Of a DNA stretch of 64,000 nucleotides, positions 24,401 through 36,949 are shown piece after piece. The stretch's first letter is position 1. Each line of letters opens with the position of its first letter. Source of the stretch: Paragonimus westermani (lineage: Eukaryota; Platyhelminthes; Trematoda; Plagiorchiida; Troglotrematidae). Both the position numbers and the translations under genes were made by a program. Below the pieces are notes generated by a model. The model did no database searches. It was given only the letters and a program-made list of their open reading frames with translations, and was not told the DNA's origin. Location: assembly GCA_008508345.1 (NCBI GenBank), contig QNGE01000904.1, positions 146,594-210,593 on the forward strand, read 5' to 3'.

Positions 24401-24576
24401 TTGGAGAATTTGGACTCGAAGCGATGTGCCTTCGTGCACCAATGCAAACCGAAAGAATCAGCCCCTCAGATTTCTTGTTCAGAAATACTATTCACCAGCC
24501 ATTATGACTTCGTATTTTCTATCTGTAGCGATGACGGAGAACTTGCTAATTGTGAAAGCCCAAGAACAAACACTAG
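24401..24576 (+). CDS. Candidate exon, cysteine-containing peptide
   Basis: 176 nt between an acceptor (GGCTCATTATAG) and a strong donor (CACTAG|GTACGA), phase 0 in and 2 out. Read from the acceptor it begins LENLDSKRCAFVHQCKP and ends CSDDGELANCESPRTNT, with five cysteines. The frame stays open past the donor to a stop at 24641-24643. No domain recognised. Confidence 0.27.
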
Positions 24577-25647
24577 GTACGAAGGCCGGCCCAGAAGTGT
24601 GACAAAAGCTAGCCCAATGTTTCCGTTGGCATCCGTCAGTTAATCTATGAATCACAAAATTTAAGAGCCATCAACAGCGCACTGATGAAACATTAACTAT
24701 AGTTGTGTACAATTCAGTCAGCAGAATGTTTTGGAGAACAACATCTACTGATGTACAAACACCAACTGATTTAGCCCGTTGTTCCTACTTTCAAACAGGT
24801 TAGCTAAGTATGAAGGCCCCCATGGAATCAACGCTGATTATCAATAAATGATTTACGGTGTACATTTCAATGTACATCTGGTTGTTGGTTATGCTTTGTA
24901 AGATTTCATCTGAATTACGGAGTATATGTCAAACAAAGAGAGAATTTTCGACTAATGACTGCGGAAAACGTGCAGTGGAGACACTGGTCCATTTCGGTTT
25001 TCGTTGGGTGTAAGCCGAGTAAACATTGGTTTGTGCTTCCGATGTGTGAATAAAACCGCAAAGATTTGTCGCTTAAAGGTGTAAAACATTTGGATGGAGT
25101 TCAGTAGAACAGTTTAAGTCCTGCTAAAAATGTAATGTGATGGTCACAGAAGATGAGTTTCATCTACTTATACTCTCCAATACATTGGAAGTCCGATTCA
25201 TTCACTCAGCTGTTGACGAAATTCCTGGAAATGCTTTATTAAGAAATGTATGCTTTACGTCTCATTCGATTTTTCTACATTTGCGGGAGCTTTAATTAGG
25301 TCGATGAGAGAACTCTATTGACTGTGTCCACAAGACTGTTTACAAATTTGGTGGTCAGTGCAGAAATCTCGCGTGTGCAAAAATTCTCTGTGCACCGCTG
25401 CCTTCGCTGTTGTCCTTCCAACAAGCCCCATCCACGACACGTAATTCCCCTGTTCTTGTGCATCTTGGCTAATGACTTCCGTTCACGTATATTCATACTC
25501 GTCATGCTTGTCATTCACTGTCTTCTACACTCGTTCAATATGTCTTTTGTTGGCTAGCGTGCCTTCACTTGATCGATTTGCCTGAGAACCATATATTCAC
25601 TGATTGGTAGCAGGGAGGTTCGTCGCTATGGTTTGGGCTTCACTCAC

Positions 25648-25765
25648 GAAAGCCTCTTCAATTTCCATTCCGTAGATGTTTCCGTCAACCGCTTTTGAAA
25701 GGAACTCCTGTATCCTAGTTTCACTGTTCATAGAACTCATTTGTAATTCATGGTCACTGCCACAA
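25648..25765 (-). CDS. Candidate exon, polar peptide
   Basis: Part of a minus-strand open frame at 25597-25920. The donor TTTC|GTGAGTG just below 25648 and an AG acceptor above 25765 (phase 2 in, 0 out) bound a peptide rich in Ser, Glu and Met: CGSDHELQMSSMNSETRIQE, then GNIYGMEIEEAF. The codons look less random than their surroundings. The opposite strand is also open here, which lowers confidence. A second polar minus-strand frame at 25296-25514 could be a downstream exon, but I found no convincing acceptor for it. Confidence 0.28.
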
Positions 25766-26019
25766 CTAAGATCTGAGCTCCGGCTATGCTTTCGTGAAAG
25801 CGACTGTGTCAGTTTCTTCACACTGAGCGCGGCTGAATTTTCGTATGCACAGACCCAGCCACACTTGATTGTGAGCATTACGCGCGAGATGTCTATTTCT
25901 GCGGCAAATTGGCACGACAATATTTTGACTGTACGCCTTTGTGTGACAGTTTATGCTGGCGTCTACTGCTATACTGTTGGACTCTTGGTGGCCTCTTATA
26001 ACTAGCAGTTGCAATTTAC

Positions 26020-29000
26020 ACTGCGGAAATAAGGTTGGTTCTTCGCACCTAATTTCACTTTGTATTAATAGTAGACATGCCCAGTGATTTGATTTGTTTT
26101 CGATTTTGTCAATTCTTGGTTGTGCTTACGTTGTCCTACTTTCGTCAAAAAACACTTTGCGATATGTCTTGACTAAATGTCTAGCAGCGGAATGATTGTT
26201 TTGGGAAGTGGACTGCTGTACAATCCACGCAACGCCCCAGAATTTTTCTGTCGAGTTCATATTAGAGTTGTGGCTGGCCAACGCAACACTAAAGTTGTAG
26301 AGTAAAAAACATGTTTTGATTTGGGACAGCTGTGTATGGACTCCACAACCTTCTTTAATGACTCCCATTGGTGTACGTGACGTTTTAACTGGCGATAAGA
26401 TTTGGTCCAATGTGTTGGCAGTGTTCTTTGAAAAATTTCATTCAAAACGCCCCCTCAAAATTGTCTGTTCCTAATTATTGAAAACCCCGTTCATTGAGAA
26501 GACAGACAGTAAACCCCAACATGTGCTTCGGGTAGATTGTCTGATTTTGCTGTTTTTTTTTCGAGCTAACACGAAAGTTCATTTTATGTGTACGGTGTGA
26601 TAAAGTTCAACTTTTTTGCTCAATCAGTTTTTCGGTAACTAAAGGAAAATTAACAAGAATTACACAATAAAAATGGTGATAGTTATCTCATGGAAGTTGT
26701 ACCGAGTTGTAGGGATTATTTTTCTTGCTTTCTTGACGAAAAAAAACAGGTTTCTAGAGAACTCGATATAAACAATGACTAACATGTAGAGTTAAACCGA
26801 GTGCATAAAAACAAGTGATTGTGTCTTGATCCGTTGGAAGATACGTAATCATATTTATGACGATCCGATATATGGTATCAAGCAAAAGTTTTACTAGTTG
26901 CAAAAAAATGTGAAACAATGAAATACGAATGTTCTTCTTAGGGGAAATCCCAATCGAATGTGACAGATGGTTTCAGGAATTGAAAAAATTACAAAAACTG
27001 TTAGACAAAACGTCCAGTAAACTCGCAATGATGGATTGACTGAACAGGTGACGCTGATCATAAAGATAACTAAGACACTGGACATAAAGTATGGAAGCAA
27101 TCATGTTTTTTGTCAACCGAAGTAGTCCCTAGAAAGTTTACAGAAAGGAGTTGTGTAAGATGTCATTCTGCACATGGAGAGATGGACAAATATAGAAGTT
27201 TTCCTTATATCATTTCTCCTGTATAAGCGACGTTGAAATATTATCATACTTTGGTGTGTTTATAGGCGGCTGGACGGATAAGATAAATTGGCAATCAGTG
27301 CGGATGAAGGAAATCCAGTCGAGAGTTCGATATCTCTCACGATGCTATCTGCATTAGGATTTAGAGTAAGAAGTTAGAAATGAATACATTTAGCAGAACA
27401 TCAGAGCTTGTGCTGTTCTCTGACGACGCCTAACCACCAAAGTGAGTAAGCCAACCTGAGTTCGTAAAACAGTCACCTAAATTATTGACAGATGAGGTAC
27501 GGATACCAGTTTTGATTGCAAATTTTAACGCCATTTCTTTCTCAAGACTTACACCTCCATCAGTGTTGTTCAGATACGTGATCTGCTCTAGGTTTCTTGT
27601 TAAGTTATGGTAGAACGGGTGAACTAGGCCAGTCAGATCATTCGGGGCTAGTGGTAGGCGTCGATAGGCGAGTTACGCATAGTCCGTGATACTCAGTTGC
27701 ATTTTTTATTCAAACAAGAGATTGGCCCTCTTGAGTTTTAAATGTCTCAGACTTGCAAGAAATAGGACGGACTTTGGCCGTTTCCCTTCTCAGGAATTGG
27801 TTGGATGTGTGAGTTCCTCCAGCAGCCATGAAGTATGCATTGTGTGAAACAAAGAGTAAACAATTTAAGCAAAGGTTAGAACAACCTGTCTGTACAGTCC
27901 TTATAAAAGGGGCGTGGTGAGCTGTCAGACCTGCGTACATTTTGTACGTCAGCTGGACGAACTCTTTGAAAACAGCTAAACTAAATGGAAGTAGATGGGC
28001 AGATGAAAACAGAAAACTGTGTTGGAGCTAACAAAAGACTGCTTGTTACTTTGTTAAAAGTATGATTATCCCGTTACACATCAGCAACAAGTTTTCTAGC
28101 AGGATAGCCTAATCCACCGGCAGTCTTTCTGATTACCTAGTTATCACAACAAGTTCTGCTATTCAACAGTATGTGACTGAACATCTTATTCAAACGGTTT
28201 ACATTGCATCTGATAGACAATGAAATGTACTTCCCCTACTAGCAATCTTTTAATTTATCTATAGCGTCCTGAGGCAGGGGATGAAAACCTGACCTCATGA
28301 ATGAAGCTTGTTTCGTAAATAGCGAAGCAAACATTGAGGTGGCCAGTGACTATTAGCTAGTAGATATACAAATCGTAGTGAACAAGCAAATCAAAATCAG
28401 AGGAGAATAACGTTCCACTTGGCTAACTGTAGCTGTCGCGAGGAGATGAGCTATTTTAGGTTCAGCAACCTCTGTACAGCATTTTGTAGATCAAACGACG
28501 ACAAGAAAGACAGAATGAACAGGGTCAAACTCATTGCGCAGACAACAAACAAAACACCTACTGAGAAGTAATTAATTAGCAGGATAAGATCTGATGAAAA
28601 TCACTCATAAACCTGGGTGTGCATTCAGTACTGAAGTAGCTTACGTGTACGGTTGCGCTAGAGCAGTGAACTAGTAATGACCTGCACCATAGTGACTACT
28701 CCAACACCGTCTTCCGGTTTCGATATTAGTGTGCTCACATTTCGCCTTCGAGACTTCAGTGAAATTTAGTGTTCCCTCGGTTAAAACAACGTACATTGAA
28801 AAGTCTTTGACAAAAAAACACTGTGCATGAATTAAAAGGGTTTGATAGGTTCTGCAACTCTTGAAAGAATTAGATCAGTAGGCGCTATTATTTCTGGATC
28901 TACAGGTTTGTCAAGTTTTTGACTGGAAAAGTTAAACCAATCAACTTGGGCGACAATCGAACATTGGTTAACATGTGAAAATGTGCAACGATCTCACTGC

Positions 29001-31000
29001 GTTAACCAGCTGACGGAAGTCATACAGTGGTTGAAATAAATATGAAAAACAGTAGAATAACCAGGTACTGAAACACTAATGTGTCTGAATTTCTCCGTGA
29101 TATGAATGCCGACCTCGCACACCTTTCCAAAACTGCGTTGAATACTAACAGACTGAAGTTGTTAGTTTGAAAACATAATGAATTTTTAGAGAAGTTAAGA
29201 TAAAACGATAAAAGCATTGAAATTAGAAGACCAACACTGGTGTTTAATAAGATCGAGTTTGACACAGTACTGCTTCAGTTTTAAAACCTGACGCAGTTTT
29301 GAGTAAACCAGTCGAGTGTCGAGTAAAGTTTCGCTACTGTTGCATTACAAACACCATTTGAATGATTAAAAAAAGCCTTTCAAGCCAATTTTCATCAAGA
29401 TCACAGTGATGAGTGTACGTCCGTTGATGATTGAAACTAAGAGCTGATATGACCAACTACTGTTCACGCTATCCTCGGACAGTCATAACAAACAGTCGGT
29501 GATTTCTGTCCACAAGTGACTTTTTCACCAGACCTGTGCTGCACCAACCAGTCATCTCACATATCAACGAAAGAAAGGGTGTGTATGTGAAGGGACAGAG
29601 AATTTTCGACAGGTCGATCTGTAACCATTTTTCTTCAGTTGTGGTATTTTCAGGGCTCGGGTCATTAATAGCTGGCCTAGTGAACCAACTGTCGGACGGA
29701 TACGTATGGACGTGTGCACAAATGCGTGTAATCTTGATCCCACGGACCATGGCTAACAAACATCAAGCCAGTCGACAATAGATGTTTCCTTGTGTGGAGA
29801 TGACTGCCTAGGCGATGGTCGGATGATTTGCGATCACGTCCAGCTAGACTCATGTACCATTTCGAGACTGGGCAAACCACGGAGTAGATCTAACTCGACT
29901 GATGTCTCAAGTGTTCTGCTGACTGCGAACAGTTGCTGTTTGATCGCATCGTATACCTGGCATTTTGTTAGTCTCCTATAATGATGTAACTGCAGACTGC
30001 GGCAGTTTGGCTAACCGATGAAATTTCATCATGGGAACAGCCGCTGTGTTTGTTGTATTCTCCTTTGATGTATTTGTCTGGAAATCCTTAGTTTCACACG
30101 GTAACTAAAATTACACGAATGCTGAAATATTTAAGAAATATTTTTCGTCGACTATTACTTTCGAATTATGGTTACAATTTCTGATTTAAATACATTTCAA
30201 CCATCTTGTTGATAATCATCCGAACGTGATTTTTCCTCGTTGATCATCTGTTGATAATACAACTGATCCACAGACCAGAAATATTCCGTTGATAAGCTCC
30301 CACCGTACGCTTAACGTCGAATTCCATGTGACCAGTAGTTCCCAAAGTTATTGTGGTGAACGACTGTCAGTCAGTTCGGAAAGAACACATTGTTGCTCCA
30401 TTAATTTTGATTGTTTGAACAGAAGTGTTGACTTGTTGAAATTTGAGCTGTTTCACTTGTTTCAATAAACTTAACATAAGGTTGGAAGCTGTTAGTTTTA
30501 TAGTTCAGTTTCAAGGTGCATTTAGAAAAGCTAGTTTCCATAGCACTTCTTGTTTACTGATAAATAATGAAGGATTCTCTTAAGTATATGTTGTGCGTCA
30601 CTCACACACGATCACATTCTGTGACAGCTTCACATAATATTTGACCATCAAGCACGATCACCTTATTCACGTGTTTGTCAGAGCTCACCAGTTGTACATA
30701 TCACTGTTGAACTTAAAACTCTGGTGTTGCTGAGGATGTGAATAAGTGGAGGGTCTAACAAGAGCGAAATCATAGTATAATGTTTCTATTCGAAATAGGC
30801 TGGTTGAAGTATCTAATAAGATGTGGTAGCTGAGACCGATTGTGAGAAGTGTCCAATGTGTACCAACCAACTGTGCTACTAGTTATCAGTAAATACACAC
30901 ATGAATAACATAACGTTTGTACACGCCGGATCCAGGTTGATCTGTAAGACAACTCTGTCTTGTAAGGAACTTAAGAGGCGACCGGAAAATAAAGCATGAA
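26020..31000. other. No supportable gene
   Basis: AT-rich unique sequence. Open frames overlap on both strands at 29469-29981 and at chance length elsewhere. No copy of families 1-3 and no long inverted repeat. Confidence 0.4.
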
Positions 31001-31034
31001 CCACAAGCTAATACTTATCACCGCTTGTAGATGG

Positions 31035-31200
31035 CAACTCCGTCGTCCCTAACATGAGTATAACCTCGCACTAGTCAACATCGTAGCCTCATGAAAGCAT
31101 GGCTGGAGTTCAGCTCCCTTTTGTTGCAAGGATGCGTACTACAGGCGAACTCCAACAATCAAAAATCGATCATAGCGCTTCTGTTCGAAAGAGGTCAGGT
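31035..31200 (+). repeat. Family 2 element, worn copy
   Basis: Colinear with the 52243 copy: CCTAACATGAG, AGTCAACATCGTAGCCTCATG, GGAGTTCAGCTCCC, GTTGCAAGGATGCGTACTAC, and GCGCTTCTGTTCGAAAGAGG. The box B position is mutated. Same strand as the other copies. Confidence 0.55.
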
Positions 31201-32417
31201 GACGGCTACTGTTTGTTATGAGAGATGTTCAACATATGATGCGGTTTTTCTGACACCGTGATATAACAAACGTAACTACCTCTGTCAGCTACACTGTAAG
31301 AAGGACGTCGTGTGTGTTTTTCACCAGAGTTATCTCAACGTTTTAAAATACAACCTTGAAGCTGTTTAAGATTGTCGCTGGAATCTGGAGGATGAAGTCT
31401 ATTTAGAAACTGTAATATCAAATCGAGAATGGAAGTAGGCTATACTGTCATAAGAAAGTCACTGAGAACCAAAACTCTTAGCTGCTTACTAGGAAACAAA
31501 ATTAGGATGGCTACCACAAGGAAACTGCAAAACAACACAACGTTTGCACATTTATGGATTTTCTACGGATGTAGTTATCCGAATGACGATGTAGAAATGT
31601 TACACGGACACAAAATGAAACCCTTCACCCAAATGTAATAGCGTGTCTGTGAGAAAAGTGAACCTAACTGTTTAGATAGAAGCTAAATTAGTTTTAGGAG
31701 GCCAAGAATGTAACCGCAAGGTAGACAAATGAAAGTACACATTAGTTGTAATGACAGAGAACCATCCGTCCTGTCCGTTTTGTCAAAGTATTCAATCAAT
31801 TTCAGAAATATGTCTTGTTGGTAAACCTGAAAGTGAGCTGCAACATTTATTTTGACGGAAGAGTTGGAGCCGTTGAAAGAAAACTAACTCATCCTGTGTT
31901 AAATTGCAATCAGATACGAACAGTCCGTCAAGTGGGACACAACCATCTGCACCCTGAATACTGATAAATTGATTAAAACAGCAAGCAAACTTTGTTATCA
32001 GAACTGTTGCAGATCTTAACGCAGCAAAGTATTATTCTACAAAGCCGTGACAGCTTCAGTGGTCGGCATCTATTTCACCTAATTACCATAATTCGACGTG
32101 ATATTTTTTTCATCAGACCTTCCAAAAATCTCGCAATATAAGACTACATTTTTGCAACTGTTAACTAACTGTAGGTCTAACGGCAACGGAAATTTTCTCC
32201 AGATCCAGTAACTAGTCTTAACTTCCATGTCACCTATATCAATAATTTTACGAACAACAAGGCATCACAGAAAAAAAAGAGGTACGCCGGAACTAAACAA
32301 GTATTTCTAGAATTCTGAACTATTTCGCGTTTTTCTGTAATGATAAAAACTTTAACAGATCCATCAACTGTCTGTGCTCAACACATCAGACCAACCAATA
32401 TATTCCCTTGGGGTTAG

Positions 32418-32567
32418 AGTGTTTACAAATTGGCAAGTAGCTTCATCTGATGTAGATGTAACAGCCCGAAACTGGTTCATAGTAAATACACAGAAAGTCG
32501 ATATTTTCATTAGTTATTTCATTGCTGACGTTTTAGAAGTGATGGAGGTCTCGTTATTTCGAATGTG
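32418..32567 (+). CDS. Candidate 150-nt exon
   Basis: The acceptor CCCTTGGGGTTAG and the donor ATGTG|GTAAAT bound 150 nt open in the frame reading VFTNWQVASSDVDVTARNWF and ending VLEVMEVSLFRM (phase 2 in and out). The downstream minus strand (32607-32798) also carries an acceptor-led open frame. No family recognised. Confidence 0.2.
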
Positions 32568-34517
32568 GTAAATGCCTTGTTGTGTAACGAGGATTTAACT
32601 ATCTTGCTAAGCAGACAAGCGTGTTGGTAACCATTTCCTGAATTTCGCATTGGTCAAGGTCACAACATCGCAGCCAAAATCGTGAATAATAATCAGATTG
32701 TGTGACATCATCCCGAACAGACGCAGTAGAAGTGGTGACACATATCTGGAAATAAGAAATTGATAGATATCTGTAGAAAAATGGACGCATTTCTGCAACG
32801 TGCTGCTGTTTCCGAAATCGAATTTCAGCAGTCAAGTAACCCAGTGATCCGATCAGATCACTTCCATTTAGCATTTCAACATAACACAGTATTTCGAAAG
32901 AGAACAAGTGTCAACTACTAAGTTTGACTGAACCACAGGCGATCGAATTTACTCTTTGTGCATCTCATTAAACCATATGTTCATGAGGACTTTGGAAAAC
33001 GACCAGATGTAGCTTTGTAATTTCATTTTTCTTCCGTAAACATAGGCACCTACGTTTGACGATCAGCAGTTTTGTATGGTAACTACGAAAGACTACTAAG
33101 TGTCAGACACAATAATGCTATCAATAGGCTCGTGAAGGCTGTTCAACCGACGAAGATATTTGTATACAGTTGGTCAGTTTCAACTGGCATTGCTTTCTCG
33201 TGACAGTAAAAGAGTCAGATAGCGTGTTCTCTCCAAAATTTCCCACTGTAATCTAGGCTACCTAGGCAGAATAGTGTGGCAATTACTTAATTGTAATGGA
33301 CACATTATTGACTTAATCTCACCGAAATGGCTCAGCTTACCAGAATGAGTTGGTTTAGTCTAATTGTTGACTATTGCTCTTCTGTAGATCATGCGTGAAA
33401 ATGGAACTAACCATCGGAATGGGTTGCACGATCAAAAGTAGAATATTTCCTTGGTTCAATGACAAATTGTCAACTAACTAATGATACCCTTCATCATGCT
33501 CCATAAAGAAATTGGCTTGTCATGTATTGATTCACTCTGTTACGGGATTCGCTGTGTTGGAATGAATGAATAACAGATTCGCAAAAACCTGAAGTTTTGA
33601 TCTAATTAGGTGATTAAAAAATTATCCACAAATTGTTGTACCATTTAAATTGTCTAGTTTTTAGAACTGACTTTTTTCAGAAGTGCTGTTCAACACTTCA
33701 CTAGGCTTCAATTATCCAGCTAAATTGTGCGCATTTGCTCATATCTACTGAAGGAGATGTTTTACTGGTAAAACACTAAATCGTTGTATGTAGTCACTCA
33801 TTCGCTCATCTGTTCTGTTCTTTTTTCTGCAATAGTTGAGAGCTGATAGAGAGAAATAATCTCTCGGACATCCTGACCGTACTATGATGATGATGTAATT
33901 CGAAGCTCACCAGACGTCAGTGGTGGTTAACTTGGGACACTGGTCAGTCTGAATGCCAAATGCTCGATAAAATCTTGAGTAGTCAGACAGGATTGCGGCG
34001 CTACCTTCATGGGAACCTATTTTAACAACTCGGTGGGAAAAGTTACCATAAACACAATAAGTAGGAGTATAATCACGTTAGAGGTTGATTCGTACCATAA
34101 GTCAAACGCAGTAACAGAAAGAACTTAACACCAGTGGAGTGGCTTAACCGAACGGGCGAACAACTGCATCAGTAGAAGGGAAGGTGCTTTGTTCCAGTTG
34201 ATTCATTTCTATTTGGCAGGCTGGAAATTCTATCAGACTGCAAAGGCTGCGATCAACTGTGAGTGTTGTTCAGTTTGAAAATATTTTTTCACCAAAATTC
34301 CGAGATCTAATCCCATAAATACTTGGTTCATAACATGGACATTAAATAGGTATTGTTTAAGATGAAGAGGTTTATTAAAAACGGAGAAATCCACAAGTGG
34401 GACGGAATTAACATCCTCCTTACCGATTTGTGATTATAACATAGGATTTCATTGATGTGCTGCTGTCACATGTATGGAGAAATGTTTGCGTTACATCGTT
34501 GAAGGCATTGAAAATTT

Positions 34518-34754
34518 TTGTGGTCGATTGTTTGCAATCCTGAAGAAGAATGTCACCGTGACTTCGAAACATTCAACGTGCTCTGGATGATAGCATGTGT
34601 TGTCAATGAACACAAAACTGCTTTTCGTTCATCTCGATGCAAATTTATACAGTTTGAATATGGCCGTAGATTGATCGGACACCCGTTACAAAACACAAAT
34701 AATCATGAGGGCTGGTTCATAGGTTTCTCCTTGACTTGTACAACAAGACAGTAG
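34518..34754 (+). CDS. Open frame of uncertain status
   Basis: 78 codons, polar and cysteine-containing (CNPEEECHRDFETFN near the start). No clear acceptor and no donor. Listed because its composition looks more protein-like than neighbouring frames; it may equally be chance. Confidence 0.12.
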   Translation: MWSIVCNPEEECHRDFETFNVLWMIACVVNEHKTAFRSSRCKFIQFEYGRRLIGHPLQNTNNHEGWFIGFSLTCTTRQ

Positions 34755-34929
34755 GGCTCATAGTGAAACTGTACTGGGCTGTAGAGGTGGAACTGTAGAG
34801 CATTTATCTATGAGGTGTGTTGCGTACACCTAAAGCCCCTCGAAGTAGCATGATGATAGTAAGGAATTAAATAACGAAAATCTCTTCTCAAATTAAACGA
34901 GCATCAAACCGGCGCTAAATTGTTTACAG

Positions 34930-35090
34930 CTATTGCGCATCTTGCTGGCCAGTGAGCACCAACAGCATTTAAACACGGATGAAAATGAGTCCATATCATT
35001 GAAAGTAAATGCTCGTTTCGACTAACATCTGATGGGCTGTTGAACATAGAAGAAAGTACTCGATAGGTAGCTCGATAATTCCGGCCTGGA
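34930..35090 (-). CDS. Candidate exon, unknown product
   Basis: Minus-strand interval led by the acceptor CTCTTTATCCAG, with a GTAAAC donor. The frame reads RNYRATYRVLSSMFNSPSDV and continues WTHFHPCLNAVGAHWPARC. It ends within about 30 bp of a plus-strand ATG at 35118; a minus gene passing through and a plus gene starting there are hard to reconcile, so at most one is likely real. Confidence 0.2.
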
Positions 35091-35117
35091 TAAAGAGAGC
35101 TTTCGCGTTGATTAATC

Positions 35118-35603
35118 ATGGAGAACGATACCAAGCTCCAATATGCCATGGAGAGTACTCCTGAGCATGTGAATGCCCAGCAAATACTTGTTATTCCTAA
35201 CACTATGTGTTGCTTTCCTCAAGGAAGGTTACCGTCCGCTGTCCTTATCGTTCTTTCCGGTAAAAACCCGCTCGCATGCCGTCTACCGTCTCAGCTGTGG
35301 TTGCGATGGTGTGTTAGTCACCAAAACGAAACGAGAATAGAAAGACATAACATGCACATGTGACTGGTACAGATAATGGTGCAATACATAGCGGCATCTC
35401 AACATCCTAACAGAAATCTGACGTCTTCTGTTGTGAAACACACAATAGCAAAAGTTCTTGTGGTTGAATGCGCCAATTATTTTAAGGTTTTAGTCCGAAA
35501 TCAAAGCCACAAAATGTTGGTTTTATCCAAAGTGCTGCTTTTCAAAAGTCTCAGTGCAAAAGCAATTGATTTCCACACGAATAATTGCGTATCAGGTGAC
35601 TAG
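35118..35603 (+). CDS. Hypothetical two-exon gene
   Basis: The ATG at 35118 (context ATCATGG) opens exon 1 to 35259, where GTAAAA is a usable donor in phase 1. Exon 2 starts at 35392 after CAATACATAG in matching phase and runs to TAG at 35601-35603. The product would be 117 residues, starting MENDTKLQYAMESTPEHVN and ending IDFHTNNCVSGD, with no signal peptide or membrane helix. Function unknown. No poly(A) signal was identified close by. Confidence 0.25.
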
Positions 35604-36236
35604 GGTCTCCGTTTCAGCGACTCCAGTGGGCAGGTATGTCACCAGTAGGGGATTACGCAAATGGAATTAGGATATATAGTTCACAAACTTAATAGGTCTG
35701 TCAAAAATAGACCGGAAGGGATCATCGGCGGTTGGCGCATATCCATAGTTTAACCTTCCGTTTACGTATCTATGTGGACTTTAAAAGTGGATCTAGAACT
35801 TCATTTGGTAAAAAGGTTTCCCCCTGAATACACGGATGCGCCTGAATGTGCTATACTGAGTCTGTATTAGAACGTTACTTGATTACCTCAATCAATCAGA
35901 CTGAGAAAAAACGTTCTCGTCAAGTGGTTACCAAAATAGTCATCGGTCTGCAGCACGTCTCACATTTCTGATAACCATCCACTCAATTTTTACGAACGTC
36001 GTAGTGAATTAATTTTCGTTTATTTTTTCGTCAAATTATGCCGTACTATGCTATCCCCCACTTTAATTGCTGATAGCCTCCAATTAGGCCGGGGCAATAA
36101 ATATTACAATCTCTGATCTGGGACCTTTCCCAGAAAACAACTCTTGTCTAACAAGGTTATCAGTTTTTGTAGCTTTCTAGGGGCCGTTTTAGTACTAATA
36201 CGTTTCCAACCAAATAAAACCGTCATCTTCGTGATA

Positions 36237-36509
36237 TTACTGCGCGTTTGGTAATTTCGGTTCTGTTAAGTAACGGTGCTTCATCCTATTTTCAGTGAAA
36301 GTTTTTGGTCCAATAGAAGCTGGTTGAACCGGTGGGCCTGCGGACTCGAATGCACGTAAAACTCGATGAAAATCGGCGAAATGCAACAAGCCGGCGCCCA
36401 CCCAATCAACTTCCTCAGCGCGATGAAACATGGCAGGACATAGATTATGGCAGACAGTGATAAGCTTTAAAAGAATGAAGACTTCTGCTCTGACTAATAT
36501 GTTATATTG
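36237..36509 (-). CDS. Candidate terminal exon with EF-hand-like loop
   Basis: A minus-strand frame of 90 codons plus TAA, opening at a TTCAG acceptor and containing an internal ATG at 36431. This is the most gene-like composition in the middle of the window: G+C rises and the purine-first codon pattern is evident. Residues DWVGAGLLHFADF fit a degenerate EF-hand loop (D at 1, G at 6, L at 8, D at 12, F at 13), flanked by helix-like sequence (before: AEEV; after: HRVLRAFE). Positions 3 and 5 lack acidic residues, so calcium binding is doubtful. The tail is basic and proline-containing (PVQPASIGPKTF). Could be the end of an EF-hand-family protein; not proven. Confidence 0.38.
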   Translation of the reverse strand, partial: QYNILVRAEVFILLKLITVCHNLCPAMFHRAEEVDWVGAGLLHFADFHRVLRAFESAGPPVQPASIGPKTFTENRMKHRYLTEPKLPNAQ

Positions 36510-36709
36510 CTGAACTTAAAAGATGCACCACTGCTGTAAACGGCGTCTAAGAAATAAAAACTGATTGTCAATGCCACCGACCAGGACCTAACTGGAAATC
36601 GTTTCAGAATATTGCGTTTGTTGAAAACATGCATTCCACTGGTCAGAATATGTACCTCACCACCTGCGTGGATCAGAACATTTCACGAAGGAAGCCATTC
36701 TCCAATGTT

Positions 36710-36846
36710 CTAACTGTCGATGTGTTCACGCCTGTAGTTCGTCTTTCGGCCGTCTGTTTCCCGTGACCCATGAACAGCAATTCGACCAGACGGGTAGTGA
36801 AGCAATTCTCCGTTTTTTGCTGACATGTTGAACTTTACTGCACAAG
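36710..36846 (-). CDS. Candidate exon with YPSGRIAV motif
   Basis: Minus-strand frame led by the acceptor ACGGTTTTGCAG (phase 1), stopping at 36710. It reads KNGELLHYPSGRIAVHGSRE. A Y-P-x-G-x-x-A-V word is seen in C-terminal regions of some flagellum-associated proteins, which is a weak resemblance from memory. It lies about 200 bp upstream of the EF-hand-like exon on the same strand. If GTTAGA at the stop were a donor, the two could join only at an alternative acceptor. Confidence 0.25.
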
Positions 36847-36949
36847 CTGCAAAACCGTATGTGAGTACTGTCTTTTTTGAACGTAAATCATTGTTTGCGA
36901 AGTAAGATACAATTCGTTCACGACATGAGATGAACCACTCGACCCTCAT

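Noticed and set aside
29469..29981. Overlapping open frames on both strands, some cysteine-rich
   Set aside because: Three frames are open at once, the cysteine-rich one contains an internal stop, and no splice pair supports any of them.
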